From contig NZ_JAIVFL010000001.1 in NCBI RefSeq assembly GCF_022760805.1, forward strand, positions 3,782,001-3,846,000: a stretch of DNA of 64,000 nt. The letters are read 5' to 3'. The position numbers and the translations under genes were made by a program. The notes under the pieces were generated by a model. That model was not told where the DNA came from. It saw only the letters and a program-made list of their open reading frames with translations, and ran no database searches. The stretch comes from Candidatus Mycolicibacterium alkanivorans (GTDB lineage Bacteria; Actinomycetota; Actinomycetes; Mycobacteriales; Mycobacteriaceae). How positions within the stretch are numbered: the stretch's first letter is position 1; each line of letters opens with the position of its first letter. Below, piece after piece: positions 31,584 to 38,388 of this stretch.

Positions 31584-31596
31584 TGAGAAAACCTCA
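31584..31596 (+). repeat. IS5-type terminal repeat (right end)
   Basis: TGAGAAAACCTCA overlapping the TGA stop of the forward-strand transposase C-terminal fragment (ending N-Y-stop at 31586). It marks the right boundary of the element; the Asn/Pro-repeat gene sequence begins directly after it. Confidence 0.7.
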
Positions 31597-31894
31597 ATAT
31601 CCCTGGCCCCGACATTCCCGGACCGGACATCAACGTCCCCAACCTTGATATCCCGAACGTCAACTTGCCCAACGTCCCGGGCAATATCAATGTCCCCGAC
31701 GTCAACGTCCCCAACGTCCCAGGCAACGTCAACCTTCCCAATGTCAATGTCCCAGACGACATCGTGACCTGGACATCCCAGACGTCGACATCCCGGACCT
31801 TAACGTCCGAGATGACATCGCGGACATAGTCCCGAACTTCAACCCTCCGAATGTCAATGTCCCGATCGTCCGCGGTGGCGGTGGTCGCCGGTAG
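31597..31894 (+). pseudogene. 3' fragment of an Asn/Pro-repeat protein, frameshifted
   Basis: Immediately right of the IS the reading is a low-complexity protein of about five-residue units such as N-V-N-V-P, D-I-P-N-V-N-L-P and N-V-P-G-N-I. At about 31768 one base appears to be missing. The pattern then resumes in the next frame as L-D-I-P-D-V-D-I-P-D-L-N and ends V-P-I-V-R-G-G-G-G-R-R-stop at 31894. The 5' part is absent on the other side of the IS. The family is not recognised; the composition suggests a secreted or surface protein. Confidence 0.6.
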
Positions 31895-31995
31895 TGCGGG
31901 CAGGCTCGGCAACGACAGCACCCGATCCGACCTCACGGTGATCGCAGAATGGGTTGCCGTGGCTCTTCGTACCGAATTGATTAAAGGAGTCCGTC

Positions 31996-32360
31996 ATGTT
32001 GCTCAATGCCCGTCTGGTCCTAGCGCTGCTGTCGGTGCGCTCGGTACCGGCGCAGTCGTCGGTGTGATGTTCGCCGCTGTCCCGTCGGCGCTGGCCGATC
32101 CCCCCAATTGCACTGCCGGCGATCTTGCACAGGTAGCGGCGGGTGTCTCAGCGGGAACGTCGGTGTACCTGTTCACCCATCCGTGGGTGAACGACTTCTT
32201 CACCGGTCTTCAAGGCCAGCCCCGTGACCAGATCCGGACCCAGGTGCAGGACTACCTTGCGGCCAATCCGCAGGAGCAGGCCGAACTTCAGGCCATCCGC
32301 CAGCCACTGGTCGACCTGAAGGCCCGCTGCGGCTCTGGCACCGACGCCGCTACGCCTTAA
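31996..32360 (+). pseudogene. Mycobacterial haemophore-like protein, frameshifted in the signal peptide
   Basis: A strong AAAGGAG site precedes the ATG at 31996, which begins a signal peptide (M-L-L-N-A-R-L-V-L-A-L-L) but reaches a stop after 23 codons. The mature protein lies in the neighbouring frame: A-V-G-A-L-G-T-G, then A-L-A-D-P-P-N-C. It continues with T-S-V-Y-L-F-T-H-P near residue 50 and ends L-K-A-R-C-G. That is the small two-Cys haemophore-related family (Rv0203/DUF-type) that binds haem outside the cell. A single-base deletion within the signal peptide explains both frames. It is probably inactive unless the break is a sequencing error. Confidence 0.7.
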
Positions 32361-32361
32361 G

Positions 32362-32600
32362 CGGGTGTGGGTCGGGCGCGAGCGCCCGCGTACCTTCGCC
32401 GATACCATTTCGGCGCGGCGGAACCCCATTTCTGGGCTCTTCCGGGAAGTCCGTGGGTCGTGGCATGGCCGGATAGGGCTGTTGTCCGCCGAGGTGGACG
32501 TGGATCGCGGTCTTGAAGTGTTCGCGGTTGCGGTAGCCGCGGGCGGAGACCCGGGTGGCCTGGATGCGTGAGCTCAGGACGTGATGGTATCGCCCGGTGG
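32362..32600 (-). mobile_element. C-terminal remnant of an ISL3-like transposase
   Basis: On the reverse strand a frame reads Y-H-H-V-L-S-S-R-I-Q-A-T-R-V-S-A-R-G-Y then R-N-R-E-H-F-K-T-A-I-H-V-H-L-G-G, which is typical of the end of ISL3/IS204-type transposases. Upstream of about 32600 the match stops, and no intact start, DDE core or terminal repeats are present. It lies between the haemophore gene and the CDF gene, in the stretch otherwise without genes. Confidence 0.55.
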
Positions 32601-32666
32601 GGTCGCTGCTCGATCAGTTCCTCGGTGCCGCCGAGACCGAATGGGGCTGTGGTGGACAGCGCGGCG

Positions 32667-33587
32667 CTAAACCCGCACAGCCCGATCGAGATCCGGTTCC
32701 AGGTAGATGACCTTGGCTGCGGGCACTTTGGCCCGCACCGCCGCCTCGGCATTGTCGATGGTGGTCGCCACCGTGAGCAGATCGGTGTCGGCCGCCAACG
32801 CGATCTTGGCACCGACAAGCATCTCCTCCGGGCCCAGATACTGGGTGCGCAGGTGGATGACACGGTCCACGTGTTCGGTCTGCTCCAGCGCGGTCTGAAT
32901 GGCGGTGCAGTCGTCGGCGGTGGCACCCTCGCCGATGAGCAGACTGTGCATCTCGATCATCAGGATGACCGCGATGACCCCGAGCAGCGCGCCGATCATC
33001 ATCGTGCCGATGCCGTCCCAGATCGCGTCGCCGGTCAGCACGGTCAGGCCGACGCCCAGCAACGCGAAGACAAGACCAATCAGCGCGCCGGTGTCCTCCA
33101 GCAGCACCACCGGCAGCTCCGGGTTACGTGACCGCCGGATGAACTCCCACCAGCTGCTGCCGCCCTTGAGCGGCCGCGACTCCACCATCGCGGTGCGAAA
33201 GCTGTAGCTTTCCAAGCCGATAGCGACGACCAGGATGACGATGGCGACCAGCGGTGAGGTCAGCGGCTGCGGGTGCGAGATCTTGTGATAGCCCTCGTAG
33301 AGCGCGAAGATCGCGCCGAGTGAGAACAGCACGAGTGCCACCACGAACGCGTAGAAGTAGCGGCTGCGTCCGTAGCCGAACTGGTGCAGACTGTCGGCTT
33401 CCTTGCGGGCTTGGCGCTGGCCGAACAGCAGCAGCCCCTGGTTGGACGTGTCGGCGACCGAGTGCACGGACTCGGCGAGCATCGAGGAACTGCCGGTGAT
33501 CAGGAATCCGACGAACTTCGCCGCAGCGATGCCCGCGTTGGCCGCCAGCGCCGCCAGGATCGCCTTGGTGCTGCCCTCGGTCGACAT
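32667..33587 (-). CDS. Cation diffusion facilitator (divalent metal exporter)
   Basis: 306-aa CDF protein with about six transmembrane helices (residues 10-30, 40-60, 80-105, 115-135, 165-190, 195-215). A cytoplasmic C-terminal domain spans about 220-306. Metal-site residues are visible in helix 2 (E-S-V-H-S-V-A-D-T) and helix 5 (L-E-D-T-G-A-L). It is a probable Zn/Mn/Fe exporter using the proton gradient; the ion is not predictable here. It lies 15 bp downstream of manA and probably ends the manB-manA operon. Confidence 0.88.
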   Translation of the reverse strand: MSTEGSTKAILAALAANAGIAAAKFVGFLITGSSSMLAESVHSVADTSNQGLLLFGQRQARKEADSLHQFGYGRSRYFYAFVVALVLFSLGAIFALYEGYHKISHPQPLTSPLVAIVILVVAIGLESYSFRTAMVESRPLKGGSSWWEFIRRSRNPELPVVLLEDTGALIGLVFALLGVGLTVLTGDAIWDGIGTMMIGALLGVIAVILMIEMHSLLIGEGATADDCTAIQTALEQTEHVDRVIHLRTQYLGPEEMLVGAKIALAADTDLLTVATTIDNAEAAVRAKVPAAKVIYLEPDLDRAVRV

Positions 33588-33602
33588 GCGTTGTCCTCCT
33601 GT

Positions 33603-34829
33603 TTAGAGACCAACCGTAGCGCGGAAGAGTTTCGTCGGCTGATCCGCCCTCAGCCGAATCGGGCCGTCGTCGGCAGCCACCCACGCCGAGGAGCCCTTGT
33701 GCAGTGTGACCACGTCGGACTTGGCGCACACCACGACCGCACCCTCGGTGCAGACCAGGATCTGCGGGCCGTCGTGCCGTGCCGGGGCGTCGATCTCGCG
33801 GCCGAGGCGTTCGGAGTCGAGCATCAGCACCGAGGTGGCGAACTCCTGCGCAGGCGTGTCGTAGACCAGCTCGATGCCGTCGCGACGAGTGGGCGGGTGC
33901 AGGGTGGCGTGGTCGGCCGGGGTGAAGTCCAGCACCCGAAGTAACTCCGGGACGTCGACGTGCTTAGGGGTCAGACCACCTCGAAGCACGTTGTCGGAGT
34001 TGGCCATCACCTCCATACCCACGCCGTGCAGATAGCTGTGCAGGTTTCCGGCCGGCAGGAAGATCGCCTCCCCGGCCCGCAGCGTGATCCGGTTGAGCAG
34101 CAGCGCGGCCAGCACGCCGGCGTCGCCCGGATAACGTTCGCCGAGTTCCAGGACGGTCTTGGCTTCGGCCGCGAATTCCGTTGCGCCGGAGCGGACGTAG
34201 CCGACCGCGCCTTCCAAGACCGCGGGGATCAGCGCGTCCAGGTCGGGTTGCGGTGCGGTGATCCAGGTGGTGAACAGCGCGCGAAGGCCGTCGGCATCGG
34301 ACTGCCCGCTGAGCAGCGCGATGTACGGGTCGAGTTCGGAAAGCGCAAGCGAGCGCATCAATTCGGCCGACCGGGCAACCGGGCGGAACCCGGCCAGCGC
34401 CTCGAACTCGCCCAGCGCAACCAGGATCTCCGGCTTGTGGCTGCGATCGCGGTAGTTGCGGATCGGCGAGTTCAGCGGCACGCCGAGACGATCCTCGCGC
34501 TGATAGCCTTCGATGGCCTGCTCAGCGCTGGGATGAGCCTGCAGCGACAGCGGCTCGTCGGCTGCGAGCACCTTGACCAGAAACGGCAGCACGTCGCCGA
34601 ACCGGGCGCGCACCGCCGAGCCGAGCTGGCCTTCGGGATCGGCGCGCACGGCGTCGAGCAACGACGTCTCGCTAGTGCCCGTCTCCAGCCAGGCCGGGTC
34701 GCCCGGATGGGCCCCGAGCCACAACTCGGCCTCGGGATGCGCTGTAGGTGATGTTCTTCCGGTGAATTCAGCGATCGCGGTGCGCGACCCCCACGCGTAG
34801 GTGCGTATCGCTCCTCGTAGCAGCTCCAC
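33603..34829 (-). CDS. manA: Mannose-6-phosphate isomerase, class I
   Basis: 408-aa zinc enzyme interconverting fructose-6-phosphate and mannose-6-phosphate, the entry to GDP-mannose, PIM, LAM and glycolipid synthesis. Zinc ligands and active-site motifs are visible: L-Q-A-H-P-S near residue 96, H-K-P-E near residue 130 and G-N-L-H-S-Y near residue 265, followed by N-S-D-N-V-L-R-G-G-L. Ortholog of Rv3255c. It is 7 bp after the SIS-like gene in the manB operon. Confidence 0.95.
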   Translation of the reverse strand: MELLRGAIRTYAWGSRTAIAEFTGRTSPTAHPEAELWLGAHPGDPAWLETGTSETSLLDAVRADPEGQLGSAVRARFGDVLPFLVKVLAADEPLSLQAHPSAEQAIEGYQREDRLGVPLNSPIRNYRDRSHKPEILVALGEFEALAGFRPVARSAELMRSLALSELDPYIALLSGQSDADGLRALFTTWITAPQPDLDALIPAVLEGAVGYVRSGATEFAAEAKTVLELGERYPGDAGVLAALLLNRITLRAGEAIFLPAGNLHSYLHGVGMEVMANSDNVLRGGLTPKHVDVPELLRVLDFTPADHATLHPPTRRDGIELVYDTPAQEFATSVLMLDSERLGREIDAPARHDGPQILVCTEGAVVVCAKSDVVTLHKGSSAWVAADDGPIRLRADQPTKLFRATVGL

Positions 34830-34836
34830 TGCCCTG

Positions 34837-35910
34837 CTATCCCCCCACCAGTCTCAGGTAAACCGCGGCCATCTCCAACCGGACCGCCAGTGTGGCCAGC
34901 TGCTGTTCGGCGCGCTCAGTCAGCACCGGAACCGAGCCGGCCTCACCGACGTCCTCAACCCCCACCACGTCCACATCATCCAGCCCCGCCACCCGCGCAG
35001 CCACCGCCGGTCGCTCGGCGTCCAGGGTCAACGCGAGCACCCGCGTCCGGCTCGGCAGCGGCCCGTCGATCTCCTCATCGTGGAACAGTGCGTCCCCGGA
35101 GGTCGCGAAACCCTTTGCCATTCCAGCACGTAACGCGACCACCGCGTCGGCCAGTCCGGCTGCCGCCACCGGTTGATGCGCAACCCGCAGCACCACCGCC
35201 GCGGCGTGACGAGCCAGTGCCAAGGTGGCGACACAGTCACCAGCGAGCACGACTTGGCGGTCGGTCATCCGGTCGGCGAGCGCCTTGGCCGGGTTGGTGA
35301 ACACTTCACGGCCGGCGCTGTTGCGCAGCGCCTCGGCGTCCAGTTCGTCGGCCAGCGCGGTGAGGTTGGTCTGCAACCCCGGGTCGACGGCTTGCAGGGT
35401 GGCCAGGCCGGCGGCGAGATAGCGGCACAGGCCGAACTCATCGGGCACCCACAGTCGCGGGGCCAGTACGGCGGTACGCCCGGCGGTGGCATCGCGCAGC
35501 GGGCCCTCGTACGGGGCGGCGACCACCACGCCGGCACCCCGGCGCACGGCCGTGGCGGCGGCGCTGACCAGGGCCGGGTCGCCCGGGTCGTCGCCGGCCA
35601 CCACGAGAACGTCGAGTGGGCCGATCCACGGTGGCGATTCGGATGCCACGACGATGGGCTCGGCGGCGATCCCGCTGAACGATGCGGCAAGCATCGTGCC
35701 CGCGGTTTCGGCCGGACCGCGGCCGGCGACCCAGATCAGGGTGCGCGGCCGATGGCCGGTCACCGACTCCAGCGCGCCCTCCTCGACAGCCGCCGCGGTG
35801 GCACGCACCTGCGCCCCCGCACTCGCCGCGGCCCGCAGCAGCCCGTCGCGGTCGGCTTCCAACAGGCCCTCGGCGTCGTCGAGATCGACCGTGGCGTGCG
35901 GCGCACTCAT
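34837..35910 (-). CDS. SIS-fold protein of the mannose operon (Rv3256c/TobH type)
   Basis: 357-aa Ala-rich protein. Its N-terminal D-L-D-D-A-E-G-L-L-E-A-D-R-D-G-L-L-R and paired Rossmann-like SIS halves (L-I-W-V-A-G-R-G near residue 60; V-V-V-A-A-P-Y near residue 128) resemble bifunctional phosphoglucose/phosphomannose isomerase-like proteins. Catalytic residues of that family are not clearly kept, so I do not assert isomerase activity. It overlaps manB by 4 bp and precedes manA, implying a role in hexose-phosphate metabolism. Confidence 0.8.
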   Translation of the reverse strand: MSAPHATVDLDDAEGLLEADRDGLLRAAASAGAQVRATAAAVEEGALESVTGHRPRTLIWVAGRGPAETAGTMLAASFSGIAAEPIVVASESPPWIGPLDVLVVAGDDPGDPALVSAAATAVRRGAGVVVAAPYEGPLRDATAGRTAVLAPRLWVPDEFGLCRYLAAGLATLQAVDPGLQTNLTALADELDAEALRNSAGREVFTNPAKALADRMTDRQVVLAGDCVATLALARHAAAVVLRVAHQPVAAAGLADAVVALRAGMAKGFATSGDALFHDEEIDGPLPSRTRVLALTLDAERPAVAARVAGLDDVDVVGVEDVGEAGSVPVLTERAEQQLATLAVRLEMAAVYLRLVGG

Positions 35911-37301
35911 GTGACAGCCTCGCTGTGCGCGGATATCCCCGCGCCCACTCGCCGGACGATGTCGTCGACCTCCTCAGCGGTGCGCGCCTCGACGTTGAGC
36001 CGCAACAGCGGCTCGGTGTTGGAGGTGCGCAGGTTGAACCATGCCCCGTCGCCCAGGTCGACCGTCACACCGTCCAGGTGGTCGAGTGAAACAACTTGGC
36101 TACCAAAGGATTTGAGGACCGCTTCGACACAAGTGGGGGCGTCGTCGACGCGGAAGTTGATCTCGCCGGACGATTCGTAACGATGATAGTCAGCCATCAA
36201 GTCCGACAGCGGACGATCCTGCTCACCGAGGGCGGCCAGCACGTGCAACGCGGCCAGCATGCCCGAGTCGGCACCCCAGAAGTCCCGGAAGTAGTAGTGC
36301 GCGGAGTGCTCGCCACCGAAGATCGCACCGGAGTCGGCCATCAGCCCCTTGATATAGGAGTGCCCCACTCGGGAGCGCACCGGTGTGCCGCCTCGCTCGA
36401 TCACCAGCTCGGGCACCGCCCGCGACGTGATCAGGTTGTGGATCACCGCCGCACCGATCTCGCGGCTCAGCTCGCGTCCGGCGACCAGCGCGGTGACCGC
36501 CGACGGCGAGATGGGCTTGCCGAGTTCGTCGACTACGAAACAGCGGTCGGCATCGCCGTCGAAGGCCAGGCCGATGTCGGCATTCGACGCCAGGACGAAC
36601 TTCTGCAGATCAACCAGGTTGGCCGGTTCCAGCGGGTTGGCCTCGTGGTTGGGAAACGTTCCGTCGAGCTCGAAATACAGCGGCAGCAGGGTCAGTGCGG
36701 AGATCGGACCCAGCACGGCGGGCGCGGTGTGCCCGGCCATGCCGTTGCCGGCATCGACCGCGACGCGCAGCGGGCGCAGTTCGGTCATGTTCACTAGCGA
36801 TCGCAGGAACTGGCCGTAGTCGGCGAGCACATCCTGGTCGCGGATATCACCGCGAGGACCCTCGTAGGCCGGCACTCCGGCGATGACTTCGCCGCGGATG
36901 ATCGACAGACCGGTGTCGTCGCCGACCGGTTTGGCCCCGGCCCGGCACAGCTTGATGCCGTTGTAGGCGGCCGGATTGTGGCTGGCGGTGAACATCGCAC
37001 CCGGGCAGTTGAGGAAACCCGAGGCGAAGTACAGCTGATCGGTGGAGGCCAGTCCGATCCGCACGACGTCGAGTCCCTGGGCCGTCACACCTTCGGCGAA
37101 TGCCGCCGACAAGGTTGGTGAGCTCTCCCGCATGTCATATCCGACCGCGACCTGGCGGCCCTGGCCGCCTTCGCCGCGCAGGAGGCGAGCGAATGCCGCG
37201 CCGACGTCGGCGACAAAGGCTTCGTCGATCTCCTCACCGACCAGACCACGCACGTCGTAAGCCTTGATGACACGGTTGACCACGGCGGCGGGCCTGGACA
37301 T
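35907..37301 (-). CDS. manB: Phosphomannomutase
   Basis: 464-aa alpha-D-phosphohexomutase converting mannose-6-phosphate to mannose-1-phosphate. The catalytic phosphoserine loop T-A-S-H-N-P-A is near residue 105. The metal loop D-G-D-A-D-R is near residue 250, the sugar loop G-G-E-H-S near residue 330 and the phosphate loop R-T-S-N-T-E-P near residue 430. Ortholog of Rv3257c. It is the first gene of the manB-SIS-manA-CDF cluster, 76 bp after the DUF3499 gene. Confidence 0.95.
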   Translation of the reverse strand: MSRPAAVVNRVIKAYDVRGLVGEEIDEAFVADVGAAFARLLRGEGGQGRQVAVGYDMRESSPTLSAAFAEGVTAQGLDVVRIGLASTDQLYFASGFLNCPGAMFTASHNPAAYNGIKLCRAGAKPVGDDTGLSIIRGEVIAGVPAYEGPRGDIRDQDVLADYGQFLRSLVNMTELRPLRVAVDAGNGMAGHTAPAVLGPISALTLLPLYFELDGTFPNHEANPLEPANLVDLQKFVLASNADIGLAFDGDADRCFVVDELGKPISPSAVTALVAGRELSREIGAAVIHNLITSRAVPELVIERGGTPVRSRVGHSYIKGLMADSGAIFGGEHSAHYYFRDFWGADSGMLAALHVLAALGEQDRPLSDLMADYHRYESSGEINFRVDDAPTCVEAVLKSFGSQVVSLDHLDGVTVDLGDGAWFNLRTSNTEPLLRLNVEARTAEEVDDIVRRVGAGISAHSEAVT

Positions 37302-37377
37302 GGCGGATCTCCTGACTGGGGGACTCTTGGCCGCCAGCCTATCTGTTCGGACGCCCCGGTACGGGTGTCCTTTCAGG

Positions 37378-37803
37378 TCAGTCCGTCGGATCCGGAAGGA
37401 CGCGCAGGTGCCCTCGGCGCCGACCCGCCGCGGCCGGCCGGTGCACGGCCGACGGCATCATCCCGGCGCCCGGCGCCGGCGCGTGCGCCGCGCCGCCGGG
37501 GTCGGAGAATCCGGCGATGGGAGCCGCGGAGGACAACTCGCGGCCCTCACGGACCGCGTCGGCCAAGGCGATCAGATCGTCGTCGTCGGGGAATTCCGGC
37601 AGCGGACCGGCATGGCGCATCAATTCCCAGCCGCGCGGGGCGGTGATGCGGTTGGCGTGGCCGGAGCACAGGTCCCACGAATGCGGCTCGCGCACGATCG
37701 CCAGGGGTCCGACGACGGCCGTGGAATCGGAGTACACGAACGTCAATGTCGCCACCGCATAGTGGGGGCACGCGGGCCGGCAGCAGCGACGCGGAACATT
37801 CAC
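37378..37803 (-). CDS. DUF3499 protein (Rv3258c type)
   Basis: 141-aa small protein with a Cys cluster C-C-R-P-A-C near residues 7-12 and a second C-S-G-H-A motif near residue 46, compatible with a zinc ribbon. The second half is Ala/Pro/Arg-rich and disordered. DUF3499 is conserved in actinobacteria beside the mannose operon and whiB2; its function is unknown. It is divergent from the zincin-like gene (90 bp between starts). Confidence 0.85.
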   Translation of the reverse strand: MNVPRRCCRPACPHYAVATLTFVYSDSTAVVGPLAIVREPHSWDLCSGHANRITAPRGWELMRHAGPLPEFPDDDDLIALADAVREGRELSSAAPIAGFSDPGGAAHAPAPGAGMMPSAVHRPAAAGRRRGHLRVLPDPTD

Positions 37804-37893
37804 GTCCGTGAGGTTATCGCGCAGCTATCACGGGAGGTCGGCGGACACGCGCGGGCGCGAGGCCGCCGATTCACAACCGTTACGATCGCTCCC

Positions 37894-38388
37894 GTGGTCG
37901 ATTCCCGCAGTTCCCGGCGAGGTGGGCGATCCGGTGGTGGCGCCGGGTCGCGCCGCAGCCGTGAGATGCGCGGCCCACTGCTGCCCCCCACGGTGCCGGG
38001 TTGGCGCAGCCGCGCCGAGCGCTTTGACATGGCGGTGCTGGAGGCCTACGAGCCGATCGAGCGACGGTGGCAGCAACGGCTCACCGGGCTCGACGTCGCC
38101 GTCGACGAGATTCCGCGCATCGCACCGAAAGACCCGGACAGTGTGCAGTGGCCACCGGAGGTCGTTGCCGACGGCCCTATTGCGTTGGCCAGGCTGATCC
38201 CGGCCGGAGTCGACGTTCGCGGTCAGAACACACGTGCGCGAATCGTGCTGTTTCGCAAGCCCATCGAACGGCGGGCCAAGGATTCCATTGACTTGACCGA
38301 TTTGTTGCATGACATTCTGGTGGCTCAGGTCGCCACATATCTAGGAGTCGAGCCATCGGTGATCGACCCGAGCATCGAAGAGGACTAG
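37894..38388 (+). CDS. Zincin-like metallopeptidase-family protein (Rv3259 type)
   Basis: 164 aa from the GTG at 37894. A basic Ser/Arg/Gly-rich N-terminus is followed by the family core F-D-M-A-V-L-E-A-Y, E-I-P-R-I and F-R-K-P-I-E. The helix that in the wider family bears HExxHH reads L-L-H-D-I-L-V-A-Q-V-A-T-Y-L-G, so the second metal-binding His and the catalytic Glu are missing. It is therefore probably not an active peptidase. Its TAG stop is part of the CTAG target of the IS1182-type element; the protein end is unchanged by the insertion. Confidence 0.8.
   Translation: MVDSRSSRRGGRSGGGAGSRRSREMRGPLLPPTVPGWRSRAERFDMAVLEAYEPIERRWQQRLTGLDVAVDEIPRIAPKDPDSVQWPPEVVADGPIALARLIPAGVDVRGQNTRARIVLFRKPIERRAKDSIDLTDLLHDILVAQVATYLGVEPSVIDPSIEED
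38385..38388. repeat. CTAG target-site duplication (left copy) of IS1182-type element
   Basis: CTAG at 38385-38388 is repeated at 40080-40083 directly outside the terminal repeats. A palindromic CTAG duplication is typical of IS1182-family insertion. The copy supplies the TAG stop of the upstream gene. Confidence 0.8.

Larger units (their letters stand above)
30648..31596. mobile_element. IS5-type insertion sequence with inverted body
   Basis: An IS of about 945 bp that is intact in content but rearranged. The transposase 5' part reads on the reverse strand (31377 down to about 30650) and its last codons read on the forward strand (about 31513-31586). Both pieces contain the pentamer ACTGT at the break (30648-30652 as ACAGT; 31511-31515). 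Re-inverting the segment between them restores one transposase frame. It also brings two 13-bp copies of TGAGAAAACCTCA into terminal inverted orientation. The element sits upstream of the damaged permease and within an Asn/Pro-repeat pseudogene. Confidence 0.8.

Noticed and set aside
31498..31767. 89-codon Ser/Thr/Pro-rich forward frame over the right end of the IS
   Set aside because: Wrong frame: the adjacent frame gives a regular Asn/Pro repeat that continues after a one-base shift and fits better.
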